Below, in pieces: positions 45,966-57,312 of a DNA stretch of 64,000 nucleotides. Under the pieces are notes generated by a model. That model was not told the DNA's origin, did not search any database, and saw only the letters and a list, made by a program, of their open reading frames with translations. The stretch comes from Eutreptiella sp. 'Long Island Sound 2002' (taxonomy: Eukaryota > Euglenozoa > Euglenophyceae > Eutreptiales > Eutreptiaceae): NCBI GenBank assembly GCA_964036045.1, contig OZ038383.1, positions 63,555,725 through 63,619,724 on the forward strand, given 5' to 3'. The translations under genes were made by a program, and so were the position numbers. Positions within the stretch are counted from its first letter, which is position 1, and each line of letters opens with the position of its first letter.

Positions 45966-48329
45966 TATTGTGCGCCAAATGCGGTCTTGTGCAAACGGCG
46001 CTTGAGCCCCTCTCGGGATCCACCTTAATGCTCCCTGCATGGGTTGTGCTATGCTATCCGGTGCTGTGCTTGCTCTTATTGGCTCACACGGGGGGGCCAA
46101 TGTGGTGTCACTCATGACAGCAATATTCGGTGGTTCGATCAACACCCTTGCGGGTAGCGAATTGTTCACCTTGGAGGGCTGTGCTATAGTAATCATGGGT
46201 CGAGTACCCTCACTGGGGTCAAACATGATAACCACCTTGCCAAGGCTGATTTCGTTTAATCAAAATGATTACCCAAAGCAAAGAAGAGGCCCAGAGGCTC
46301 GCAGAAGAAGGCAGCCTTTTGGCCCAATTAAATTCTTCGGAATATGTAGTAGTGTGCCTTGCGTTTGCAGTGTTCCCTGGTAGGGCAACACCGCCAAAAA
46401 AATCTAAGCACCAGCTAGACCAAGTGATATCCCCAAGGGTAGTTGTAGGGCACCCCGTACACAACACCGGTACCTAATCCTTTGCCTCAATTGTACGATG
46501 CTTCGATGTGCGACTCTAAGTGCTCACCCCTTGCCGAAGCCTCTCGTTTTGCAGTATAGTAGGCATGATGGGCACACGAGCGCAAGGACAGGTGACTTCT
46601 CTAGCACAGACACGGATGCACCAAACCCCCTGCCTTACTTTTGAAACATGCCCCTCATTTTGACCATGCCAATGGCCCCGATTCAGTTTTGGACACCTTC
46701 GTCTTTTGGTATCTTTAAAATGCCCCGAGATTGCCCCCATGCCCACTCCCGACTGCCCACTCCCGGCTGCTGACACAGGGTGCAGGGTGCTTGAGACCAG
46801 GTGCTGCCGGCCGACATTGGTGCAGCGGGGGAACCCGGTGTACTATCACTGCCCACCATCTGGAGGGGTCCTGTGCTCTGTCGCGGTCCTCCGCGGCACC
46901 GCAAGGGGGGCTACGGTGATGTCACTGCCCATCACACGCCAGTTGCGGCTTGGCCTAGGACGGTGAAGCGATCCGAGTCACGGGCACTCAGTTTGGGCTT
47001 CATGGTGTGTGTCCTTAGGATGCGGCCCCCGGAATGCTTCCTCTCCATCCATCCATCCATCCATTGGCCCGAGGCCCCCTCGGGGAGGAGGGCGGGGGGG
47101 GGGGGGGGCACGAAGCAACGAATACTCGGCTACCGAATGCCCCCATGTCACAGGCGACTGGTCATAGCTCGCAATTGTTCTGCTGCATTGCAGCACTTGC
47201 GACCAGTATTGAATGTTGCCTTGAGTTTGCCCACACTTTATCGAATGTCTGTCATGCTTGGGGGGTTCTTGGAGGGGTGATGGGGGTCCGGAAGGGGCTT
47301 TTGGGGGGGAGGGTGATGGATGGATGGATGGATGGATGAATGGCGCGACGATTCGGGGGGGGGGGGGGGACTCCCTGGGACACGGGCCAACGCTTCCGTT
47401 CTCTCACGGTCCCCGCTAGCAGCGCTTAGTAGCCTCAATGCGGGCAATCCAGCTGGTAGGCCCCCCATACCCGCCGCAAGACACAGGCACACAGGGCACG
47501 GCGGCCGGGGCTCATCATCATTCCACATCCGACAATCAAACACAAGACAGCGGATCCATATCATGCTCTAAATCTACTTGGGTGGATTTGTCGGATTGCT
47601 CAAGGACCATTCGAGGCAAGTTGTCCCAACTATCATGTACTACGGAGTTGAGGGCTCTCCCTGAGCAAGGGGCAGGAAACCGTGGCAGGGGGGGGGGGGG
47701 TGTGATGCCCTTGAGTCGACCCTTGAGTTGACGTGCACCCAATCAACCGCAAGCCACATAGCTGTCCCCGAAGACGTCATGCATGAACCACACACCGCAC
47801 CATTTTGGGGAGGGGGGGGCACAGGCCAAGCACACAGCAAAGCGCTATGGCAAGGTAGGGGGAAAGTACTGGCCAATACTAGGGCCAAATTGGACGGCTG
47901 CAAATGCAATGACGGAAGAGGAGGCCACTATGGCAGATGCAACCGCCACTAGCACCCACGTGAAAGGGGCAGGCCAATGACCACCGTCTTAGGCACCAAG
48001 GATGTTGGCCCGCCGACTACCGGGGGCTAGGCTACCCACATTGCAGCCACTCCAAGATAGGTCTGAGCTGCTTCATCGCGCAAAGGAGCAGGGACAGGGG
48101 CACCAAGGGGTGCGGGTCCGGGAGGGTCGGTATGGGGCGGCTCTAAGGGTAGGGATAGGGGTAGGGGTAGGAATGGGCTTGGGGGTGGGTCGAGTTTGAG
48201 GTTAGTGTTGGGCTGCAAAGTGAACAAAAATTTGCTGCAGGCGCTTTTGTGGCCGTGGAGCGTCAGGCGCCTTCGGCGTCGGCCCCCGCTCCACTCAGCG
48301 TCGGGATGTCATGTTCTATTGAAATAGAA
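45966..48329. other. no supported gene; microsatellites
   Basis: Contains (CCAT)n at 47045-47064 and (GATG)n at 47314-47342, which are inverted relative to each other. Poly-G runs lie at 47094-47108, 47356-47369 and 47687-47700. Short open frames only. The sequence between 48241 and 48300 is GC-rich without a recognised feature. Confidence 0.35.
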
Positions 48330-49343
48330 TCAGTCCATGGACAATAATTGCCATGGTTCGTCCATCACTGGCATGTGCCGGAAGACTCGTTCTGGCCCCG
48401 CATTGCGCGGCTTTTTGGGCTAGCAATGGACACAGTTGTTTGTGGTCGCTCGGTTGACAACCATGAGCTTCATAGATTGAACTCGACGTTTCAAGGTTTT
48501 TAGCATCTTGTCGACCACTTGTGTTGCCACATTCAACACTTCGTGTAGTTGCTCCACCACTTCATGCAGAATACCCTTCGGTACAAGCCACTTGCCATCC
48601 TTGACCATTTTCTCCGTGCATTGTCGCACTCTTGCGTCGGGTTTGCCGTAATATCCGGCTGCTGCAGACCTTAAGAGTATTTGATAGTACCCTCTTCTCA
48701 GGTCGATGATGGTCCACATCTTGTATTTTCCCTGTTTCTCGGTCAATTGTTTAATCAGGGGCGTCGGATGGGTATCTCCTTCTGGCTGGGTATTGACGTA
48801 CCGGTAATCACTCACCAATCTCCATTTCCCCGGTGTTTTCTTGGGTACAGAGAACACGTTACCGTTCCATAGTGCCTCACCGATTGGCTGCATCATCGCC
48901 TTGTCCAGCAGATCGTCAATGAGGTCTTGTACGGACGATTCTCTTGCTTCCACTATTCGGAATCTCTTCTGCACTTTCACTTTCCCTTGATAATTCTTCT
49001 TCAACAATATCTCCGGCGATCCCACAACATTGCCCCCTCGTACTGGTATTTTGGATTCAGACTTGGTCACTGCCACAATTCCTAATAAAACAGTGCACTT
49101 GAACTCCGCCACCAAATTTTCGCGGCATATTTTTGCTTGTGGTGCAATACTTTCTTCCACTTCCTCATAGTCCGCGAGCTTACATATCACATGTTGAGCA
49201 GGTTCACATCGCTGGGCACTGTGACTTGGTATGCCCCTGTGCCCTTCTTGCAGTTTCTCCACCCGTGACTCGATATCCTTGATGGCGCCCCAGTCCGTTT
49301 CGGGCTGGTCTCCCTCCTGCCACTCCATTATCCTAGATATCAT
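48330..49343 (-). pseudogene. Ty3/gypsy-type pol remnant: RT motifs joined to integrase zinc finger
   Basis: The ATG at 49343 begins a 307-codon frame. Residues about 150-235 hold gypsy RT signatures: VQDLIDDLLDKAMMQP, then KTPGKWRLVSDYRYVN, then KYKMWTIIDLRRGYYQILL (the first catalytic Asp region). Directly after YYQILL the sequence jumps to an integrase N-terminal zinc finger (LHEVVEQLHE ... NNCVHC). The YxDD motif, thumb and RNase H are therefore deleted, and the element cannot be autonomous. The codon after CVHC is TAG (48420-48422), where integrases have Gln (CxxCQ). Reading on gives PKKPRN...PVMDEPWQLLSMD, matching the family, before TGA at 48330. The start ATG overlaps the TGA of the upstream gag-like frame (ATGA). 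It resembles elements of algae; no LTRs were identified. Confidence 0.8.
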
Positions 49344-50023
49344 GCGTTAGATGGTTATACTCTCCGTTTCTTGTTGCCCACATAGGTCCACCAAACATGA
49401 GACCGTTCTCCAACTTTGTTGTGACACTTGGTGTCAATCAGCATCTTGGTATAGCCGCCACCCTGTTTCAGGCTGTGGAAACACCCACATGGTACGTGTG
49501 ACTCCCACCAATGTATTCCACCAAAGCTGGGATCGCTACTTTGGAGCCATGAGTAAAGCGTACGGCATTCTGTCTTGCAATTGATGTACTATCCTTCCCA
49601 TATCCTCATACGGCCCACATATGTAAATAAACCCCTTATTGCACCAATGATATGTCGTCGCGTCTTGGTTGGGCGGTATGTCCCCCGTTGTTTTGCCAAA
49701 GATTGGCCGCGACAATACGGGTCCCATACAAGTTGTTGTTGGCCTGCTGCTCGCCACGCTATCTTGTACCCTTCCGGCGTCAATCCTGATTCGCAGCTCT
49801 TCGCCACCGTTTACATTGCTTGGTGGGCACCTGCATCGCGCGCTTGCCAATATTGCATCAAGAACTCTCCGCACTTTGATATGCGTAACACCCATTGTTC
49901 TCCCGATCGTTCTTCAACTTCGCCTACTTTTTCTTGTCTTTGCACAGGCCTTGGCTAGGCCTCACGTTGCCGGATGCTTTCTTGTTGTTGATCGACTATC
50001 TCCTTCGGTAGTACCACTCCTGG
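49340..50023 (-). CDS. gag/protease-like frame of the same element
   Basis: The frame has no TGA from 50023 to its stop at 49340-49342, which overlaps the pol ATG by two bases. It contains four TAR codons (contexts A-Q-P, M-Q-T, G-Q-Y and V-Q-P). It is Gln/Glu/Arg-rich at the start (EIVDQQQESIRQRE), Trp-containing in the middle, and has KMLIDTKCHNKVGE near the end. This last part resembles the retropepsin LIDTG active site with Lys for Gly. A competing frame (ORF 49536-49895) is open under the standard code, so the assignment rests on the TAR=Gln reading and on position. If correct, gag-pro and pol are arranged as overlapping ORFs. The true start is not identified. Confidence 0.4.
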
Positions 50024-52082
50024 TCATTTGAAGCATTGTGGTACAACATGTGCGTCCATACATACGCATTCATATATTTTCGAAAGGTCGCCTACGACAT
50101 GCCATATGCTATGCATCAAGCACCAAAGCATCTGGTGACCTGCACATGATCCTGGCCTTGGGAGACAAGCACGAGCATCCGAGCTAGGTGCCCATGTGGC
50201 AAAACCGCGCAACCAATGAGTCCTGTGAAACACAGAGCGGCAACTGCCGTCACGCCCGGCGGAGAGCAAGGCTAAAGCGAATACTTGCGCATCCCTTCAT
50301 GTCCAGTCATAGCCAGGTCTCAAGCAGGCCCTTGGGAGTATTCCAATCTCCAACCAAAGCACAGGAATTGCACACAGGAATTGCACACAGGAGAAGAAAC
50401 AGCGGTGCTCAAGAGAAGCTTCCGCCTTGCCGCTCCCAAACGCCTTTCAAAAATTGCAGGGGCTCGATGCTGACGCCAATCTGCATTGCCAAGAGCCTCC
50501 AGATGCTCATGACCAGTGGCGAGACTATTCGAACATGAGGTGCTTCCAAAGCATGAGGGCAGTGCGCACAGAGAGGCCATATCCCACAAGTCTGAGATGA
50601 CCATGCAGCAGCCGCGAAAGGCCCACCTATTTGGGAAGTGAGTCACACGCTGCATGACACTCTGACCATCTGAGACAACATAGAACAAAGGGTTAGGGTT
50701 GGCATGTGTTGTGGGTGTGCATGTGGGGAGGGCACAACCGCATGAAGGTCGAACTCAGAGGTGTAGAGGGAGCAGGGTACCCCATGCCTTGACACCAAAA
50801 GCTACGCCCGCAACGAATGGTGATGGACGGGGCGACAAGATGCCACATGTTGCCATCCTCCACTTGGTGTGGCAGGGCATCTCAGTGGATGGAATCTGCA
50901 CAACACACGCCACCAACGCCCACTCTCTCCAGTGCACACGCTCCGTCCACTCTCCACAATACATATGCCCCACCCTCTTTGCCCACGACGGCCACGACCA
51001 CCGCTGCCTCCCACACAATTCGGTCCACTGAATCCGCCCACTTTGCTTACTTCACTCAGACCACAATGACGGAATGATTTGAGCATCAAACGACCCCTTG
51101 AATGGCGCTCTTACCCTTTTATTGTCTGGAACCGCTCGCCCATTCGCCCATCGCCCCCTCTCCGACGCGAACAAGACGAGGATCTGTTCGTCAAAAGTCC
51201 TCCTGTGATCCCCTTTGGAAGCCGGTTTTGCTTTGCTGGACGCAACCGCACCCTACCTCACTGGCCCATGGGCTCGGATGGCTCGGATGAGCCCCATGGA
51301 CAGCAGTCTGCCCATGCCAGCGTTGTGCCGGGATGGTCTGCCCAGACTGGTGTAGCGTACCCCCTCGGACCGCCTTCCCAACACTGTTGCCCCCCCCCCC
51401 CCCCCCCAGAGGCCCGGCTGGACACTTCACGAGAAATGCCCCCACGCATAAGCAACTGGCGGCCAACCTCACCAAGCCCATTGGCGGCAGCACGCACAAC
51501 CAAGCGCCCGCTGGTGGGCTGCACAACCAAGTGTGAGAAGACGGCATAGGCAACGGGCAGGGCTCGGGAGGGCAGACGTCACATCAGAAATCTTTCCGTC
51601 AGGAAAAGAAAGTGGCATGCAATTTATCAAAGGCGTGAATTTTAGGTGCACAAACTTGTTTTTGGCGTCTGATCCACACCCAGTCCCGGCGCTCCCCCCG
51701 GCGGCGGCGGCGGGGGGGGGGGGGGGGCACCCAGCACTGCCTCATCCTACTGCGTCGGACACTGGACGCTGCGGGTTTCCACTGAGCTCCAGGTGCAGCA
51801 GGAGCAGATGTCACTAAATGGCAGATGGTACCGGTTTGATACGATTCCTGACAAAACTGAGTCCCCTACCGGACAATAGGGGAATGCCTGATGCCAATGG
51901 TGCCCGGTTGGACACTAACTGTAGTGGATTAACCGCCAGCCACAGTCGGCTAGACCGCAATAGGTCAGTTCTTAGTGCAGACAAGAAGGGGTACCGCCCC
52001 ACATCCTCCCGCCAGTCCCTCACCGCTTTCTGTCGTTCGTCATCGACCATCGCCCCGTTGACCACTCCTTCTGCTGATCCAC
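50024..52082. other. no supported gene
   Basis: Short frames on both strands (for example plus 50188-50538, plus 51079-51549, plus 51818-52306 antisense to the exon below). Poly-C run at 51392-51408 and a ggcggcggcggcggggg tract at 51700-51727. Nothing recognised. Confidence 0.3.
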
Positions 52083-52298
52083 CTTCTGGTCTGTGTCCTC
52101 TGGAATATCTGGATGGTCCTCAATATCGAGCGGCGTCACAAATGTCTTCGATGTCTGTGGCTTCACGCGCTTCGGGAAGATCTCGTCCAGTAGCTCCCCT
52201 TCTAGGTCTCCAAACAGATCCTTCCGCAGCTCCAGCGCTGCTGCCTCCTCCAGCGCCTCAGGTTCTGGGGCTGGCTCCTCCACCCGCTGCTGGGCAAC
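52083..52298 (-). CDS. internal exon, 72 codons, acidic protein
   Basis: Bounded on the minus strand by a pyrimidine-containing acceptor (cactttcgtcttcatgtag before 52298) and by AAG followed by GTGGAT at 52082. It is exactly 216 bp, phase 0 at both ends, with no stop or TAR codon. It encodes VAQQRVEEPAPEPEALEE, then an acidic amphipathic part (RKDLFGDLEGELLDEIFPKRVKPQTS), then KTFVTPLDIEDHPDIPEDTDQK. Codon use and composition look strongly protein-like. I do not recognise the family. Flanking exons were not found in the window. Confidence 0.6.
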
Positions 52299-52309
52299 CT
52301 ACATGAAGA

Positions 52310-53040
52310 CGAAAGTGCAAAAACGATACCAAACCTCTCAACCCAAAAGGTGCAGCCCGATGCATCCACATGGACATGTTGTGCACAAAGTGCATAGCCC
52401 TTTGCCTCTGTAGAGACCCTGGTCAGTCGAGAGGCTAGTACACACATTTCCTGCACCAATAATTCCAAGTTCGTATCCCAATGTTTGCTGGTAGTAGACC
52501 CACAGCTTGCGAACACTGGTAACGACCCATGGTCAAGAGTTCGCACCCAGGATTTGACACTGGATGGAAAACACGCCCTGCCATGCGCAAGGGTGTCGGC
52601 AGGTGATCCTCAGCTCCAGGTGTCATGCCCTGAAATGTCCCTCATTGGTTTGGGCAGTTTGACAAACACAGAAATTGCACGTGTGAAAACTGAGCAAACA
52701 GAGCAGACAGAAGGACTCCATTGCCTGCACACATGCCACTCATACGCGCTCCTGACCTGTGGAGAGGAGAGGATGCCTTCACGGGTGAATGGGGTCATGT
52801 TTGATCTGGAGGCGAATGCCTCAACGAATTGGGTGATCAAAGCAACACACCTCTGCCCCACGGAGGGCACCAAGAGGTTGGGAGAACACATGGGGGCACG
52901 CCCGGTAGCAGGGTGCTTTGGCGGTGCAAGGCGGGGATGAGGGTGTCCTCCGAGTGTCATGGGGATTGAACACACTCCTCCTCTGAACACACTCCTCCTC
53001 TTGCAAACCCGCTTGGCTGACCACCGAAGGCGCCCAAGCC
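52310..53040. other. no supported gene (presumed intronic/intergenic)
   Basis: A plus ORF 52485-52940 and minus ORFs exist without recognisable motifs. On the minus strand this region would be intron upstream of the exon at 52083-52298. Confidence 0.3.
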
Positions 53041-53046
53041 ATCCAT

Positions 53047-53379
53047 GTGCCACTTCAACTCACAGGCAAACGGAAATCAATACAACCAACAGAATGGTAC
53101 ACAGGAAGTGTGCGGCAAAAACAATTAAGTGCAGTCGGATACCACTACCTGACACATAATGTTGGGTCTTATGAGAATATTGGATCCCCATCTATCATCA
53201 TGTTAAGTGAGAAGCTACGCTTCAAACCCCATAAGGGACGGACGGCTGAGCAACTGACCATCACTGAACAACCCTTTGCTAGTGCATTGGCATGCACATG
53301 GTGTGCACACAAACCCAACACGCTATGTCCACACCGATGCACTGGCATGGGTTTTTTTCAAGACAAACATCGACCGTGA
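53047..53379 (+). CDS. candidate ORF, unknown
   Basis: 110 codons ending in TGA, with no TAR. The frame is also open upstream of the GTG at 53047, so an exon border or earlier start is possible. It contains KRKSIQPTEWYTGSVRQKQLS and a Cys/His stretch (CTWCAHKPNTLCPHRC). It might be part of a transposon protein, which is inference only. Confidence 0.2.
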   Translation: MPLQLTGKRKSIQPTEWYTGSVRQKQLSAVGYHYLTHNVGSYENIGSPSIIMLSEKLRFKPHKGRTAEQLTITEQPFASALACTWCAHKPNTLCPHRCTGMGFFQDKHRP

Positions 53380-54560
53380 AATTCTATGGCCTCCAGCAAG
53401 GCACCTCAAAGAGAGACGAGCGACGTTGTGGGAAAATGGTACACTATGGGGGAGTATTTGCGCCGTGCGCGCACCGCGCACTACTTTTCCAAAGTGTTTA
53501 CTTGTATGGGGCCCTACGGAGAGATAACCCTTGGGTACCACACTTGCTGCTTGGTCACACCGGACCGCTAAATCTCCGCGCCGCGCCAAGTGTCCCCCCT
53601 ATAGGCTGACGAACTTCCACTCATCGCAGTAGAAACACGCCAAGAAGGCGCTTTTGCGGGCCAATAAGTACCATTAGGAGGGCATGTTTGGTGCTACATC
53701 AGTTTAAATGTACTCCCATGCCACAAAATAATCACCCAACAACAGCCCAAGGGTCCCAAGGATTTGTCAGAGGTGATCCCGAAATCGCAATTTTTCAACG
53801 AACCCATGCTAGCTTGAAAACAGCTGAGTCCTTACTGGTGGGGCCCCATAGGGAGGCTACAACTAGAAAGTTGGAGATAGCACCCAGGCTGGCCGTCATT
53901 GGTGAGGGAGTCCATGGAGAAGAAAAAAATGGAACGGATATGGGTTCCGATCAACGCATAGTGGCGATTGTAGGGCAACCAATCTTTGCCTAGCACTGTG
54001 CAACTACCAAAATCTTAGGCCACGCTAACTGCCCACCCCCCTACCCACAGGCTGGGCTCCACGGGGCCATCCTGTACCCCCCCCCCCCTAAAACAGGGTA
54101 TGAATTTTGCACCTAGGGGACCCCTTGCTCTTGAGAGAAAAAAATGAGCATCTCTATTTACCTAAAATGCCATTGTCATGTAACCACATCGTAGTTGTTA
54201 AAACCCAATAAGCATGTATGCATACTGGAAAAGCACAGGAAGAATGCATGTTTCAGCAATACAACAAACCTTTGAGTGTTACACACAAATGTATCAACCT
54301 GCGAAGCAGTGCAGTGTCCATAGGGGAGGCCAATCTTAGAAAGTTGAAGATAGCACCTAAGCCCCCCCCCCCCCATTGGTTAGGGGGGCCAAGGTAAAAG
54401 AAAAAGTGGAATGGGACCTAGGTCCAAATCACCGCACACTTGAGGCTTCAGGTCAACCAAGTACCAAACCAAAAACATCAATTTCGGGGGGTTTCGGGGG
54501 GGCCTTAGCCCGGGGCACAAGCATGGGGAGGGCGGAAGAAAAATTCCCCCAGGAGGTGAA
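53380..54560. other. no supported feature
   Basis: Unique DNA with short frames. C-runs lie at 54078-54089 and 54363-54374, and the tagaaagttg(a/g)agatagcacc box occurs twice (53866 and 54337), suggesting an old local duplication. Confidence 0.3.
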
Positions 54561-54568
54561 ATTTTTTT

Positions 54569-54745
54569 TTCAACCGCGACACTTGTCCCCCCCCCCAACC
54601 CCGTATACAAAAATTTCTACCCGCGGGGGACTTCTTCTACCCTAACCCCCCATTGTCCCCACTTGGCCAACAGACCCCCCCCAAGCTCCCCCCCGTTGCC
54701 CCCCCCCCCCTTGCCCCCCCACCCCACCCCACCCCCCTTGCTCCG
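54569..54745. other. C-run-rich tract
   Basis: Multiple runs of 4-14 C, with complementary G runs on the minus strand, capable of i-motif and G-quadruplex folding. Pro-rich pseudo-ORFs on the plus strand follow from this. Confidence 0.6.
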
Positions 54746-54767
54746 CCGCCTCCACACAATTTCTATG

Positions 54768-54870
54768 GAGGCAGCCCCGGCTACCATGGCCAGGCGTGGC
54801 CAATCACATGCCCCCGATCCGGGGGCCGACACACGGAGCGCCGGGTTCCAAGCACACGAGCACCAACCGC
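54768..54870 (+). repeat. SINE-like repeat, copy 1
   Basis: gccccggctaccatggccag, gcgtggccaatcac, then ccgatccggggg and gagcgccgggttccaagcac. tggccaggcgtgg resembles a tRNA A box and gggttccaagc a B box. Related copies are at 57205-57312 and 58089-58197. Confidence 0.5.
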
Positions 54871-55235
54871 CGGATTGGTTGTTCACATACATATGTACAG
54901 GAGCACATTGATCTTTTGACACCATCGCTCTCTCAAAGAGAAGAGACTACGGCCGCGGCTCAACGTGCAAAAGCGTAGGAGGGAATTGCACCCTTCGGCA
55001 CTGTGTCGCACTCGGTCCTCGCATGCAAAACGCTTGTGACTTCCATCCTGCACACACTGTGCCGGGGCGTCAACACACCTGCTTTTTTGAATGCCTATCT
55101 TTAGTAATGCGAAGATGCGGTGTGGTGGTCGCAGTAGCCTTGGTTGTTGGCACAGGTGCTGGAGTGTCTTTTGCAAGCACTTTTGGACTGGACTTGAGAT
55201 TTTCACGGTGATTCCCGAGTGCAGAATACCAAGGG

Positions 55236-55600
55236 GCCTGCAGAAAAATGGCATGCAACACACACCTATTTTTTCCCCCTATCTTCAGCGCCATCCAGAG
55301 ATGCGCTACCCACAGTGGTCTGTGATGCGGCCATGCTCAAATTGAGGTTTAGGGTCTTTGCGTTGCTCCACAAAATCGTGATACCTACAGAAAAGTGGCA
55401 TGCACAACACACCTGTTTTTTGTCTGTCTCTAGCGCCATCCAAAGATGCACTGCCCACAATGGTCTTTAATGCGGCCATGCTCAACTTGAGGTTCGGGGT
55501 CTTCGTGTTGCTCCACAAAATCTTGATACCTGCAGAAAAGTGGCATGCAAAACACACCTGTTTTTTTTGCCTGTCTTAAGCACCATCCGAAAATTCGTTG
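55236..55600. repeat. ~146-bp tandem repeat (~2.5 copies)
   Basis: aga-aaagtggcatgca boxes at 55242, 55388 and 55533, each followed by cacacct, a T tract and cgccatccaaagatgc. The copies differ by scattered substitutions. Confidence 0.8.
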
Positions 55601-55799
55601 CAGAAAGGAATGAGTACAACACTTGTGGATCAGCTTCCGGAGCACACTTTGCGTGTGGTCTACTAATGTTGACTCCTGCACAAGCAAACATGGACGACAT
55701 GCACGACAAGCACCCCGCCCCTCCCCCCTGCTCCGCCACCTCAACAAAAATTCAGTGACTGCAGTGAATTTTTTTGAAGGCTGCCCCGGCTACCATGGC

Positions 55800-56600
55800 T
55801 TCCCTCTAGTCCCTCTATGCACCATCTTCTCCACCCTCTGCCGTTGGCGGCGGGCCTGCCCCCTCCCTCCCGTACAGCCCCCCTCCCTCTCGTCCCTCTA
55901 TCCTCCGTCTTCCCTATTGCCTCCCCTTCTCGCTGCCACCCATCTGCCTCCCTTCCTCCCTGTTGTGGGTCACGGTCACAGTCACATGGCCTGTTTGCCT
56001 CCCTGTCTGTACCTTGTCCTAGTCAGCCAGCCATGTCATGTGTAGTAGTTGGTCAGACTACAGAGGCGCAATGTTCTCCTCCTCCCTCCTCCCTTTCCAC
56101 CTCAAGTCAGCTCCTCATCCGTGCGGCTGCCATGGTTGGGCCCACGGGGCCCTCCGTGCATCGCCGGTGCGGCGCCCTTGCATCGTGCATGCATCGCCCC
56201 TGCCCACTTCCATCTGCTCTCGCTTCCTCTGTTTCCCCTTCTTTTGCTTCTTTGGCTCCCATGCCCCATCCGATTCTCATCTGCACCCCTGTCCTCCCCC
56301 TCTTGGTCTCGCTACCCCAACACTGGATCCACCCCATGGCGCACGTCGCCTCCCGGACGTTGGCCGTGGTCCCACCACCACGCACCACCGGGCCTGCCAC
56401 CTCCACTAGAGTATGCGCGCAGTGGAGGGGTATGTCGGTGTGGGGGTCTGCACGGTGCACATGTCGCAAAATCCCTTACCTTGGAATGTTCATTTGCTGA
56501 CCAAAATGCTCCATTTCACTGGTTGTATTTTGCAGGGGATTTTCCACTGCATTCTTAGCTTTTAGCCATCGCTCGCACAACATGTGCAGCAACGGTGACC
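55800..56600. other. CT-rich stretch, uncertain coding
   Basis: The plus strand shows Pro/Ser/Leu-rich frames. The minus strand frame 56107-56469 joins 56476-57108 through TAA, but the TAA lies in ccaaggtaaggg, a perfect splice donor. The junction may therefore be an exon end instead. Confidence 0.3.
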
Positions 56601-56606
56601 TCCTTG

Positions 56607-57040
56607 AAAGCGTTTTTAGCATCCTCCCCTTCCCAAAGCTTCTTGAAATGTTGGTAGCAATGTCGCAGGCACCACGAGGCACCAACTCCCCCGTCCCTAT
56701 TTCCAAGCAAATATTCCAAGCCCGTTCCCCTTCCCAGGGCTCCCCGAAAAGTTGGTAGCAATATCGCAGGCACCCCGTGGCACCAACCCCCCCGTCGCTT
56801 TTTCCAAGCAAATATTCCAAGCACGCTCCCCTTCCCAGGGCTCCCTGAAAAGTTGGTAGCAATATCGCAGGCACCCTGTGGCACCAACTCCCCCGTCCCT
56901 TTTTCCAAGCAAATATTCCAAGCACGCTCCCCTTCCCAGGGCTCCCCGAGACGTTGGTAGCAATATCGCAGGCTCCCCGTGGCACCAACTCCCCCGTCCC
57001 TGTTTCCAAGCAAATATTCCAAGCGCGCCGTGGTGCCGCC
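56607..57040. repeat. 101-bp tandem repeat (4+ copies)
   Basis: ttccaagcaaatattccaag boxes at 56701, 56802, 56903 and 57004. Each copy also has gttggtagcaatatcgcagg and gtggcaccaactcccccgtc. The period is not a multiple of three, yet all three minus frames are open. Confidence 0.9.
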
Positions 57041-57204
57041 TCCCTCAACCTTTTTTCGAAGCGCACATGCAATCGCCCCCATGCCAGCAAAATGTGTACC
57101 AATAGCACAAGCCCCCTAGGGCCGGAAAACCCTGCTGTATTTTTCCAAGCGGTTGTTCAAGGCGCAGCGCGTTGGTGAAGAACGCCATCTATGTACATGG
57201 CTCC

Positions 57205-57312
57205 GCCACTCCTCAAAGAGAAGCTGCCCCGGCTACCATCCACGCGTGGCCAATCACAAATCCCCGACCGTGGGAGTGACTCACGGAGCACCGGGTTACA
57301 AAGGCACAAGAC
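57205..57312 (+). repeat. SINE-like repeat, copy 2
   Basis: Preceded by ccgccactcctcaaagagaa, then gctgccccggctaccatcca, cgcgtggccaatcac and ggagcaccgggttacaaagg. Confidence 0.5.
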
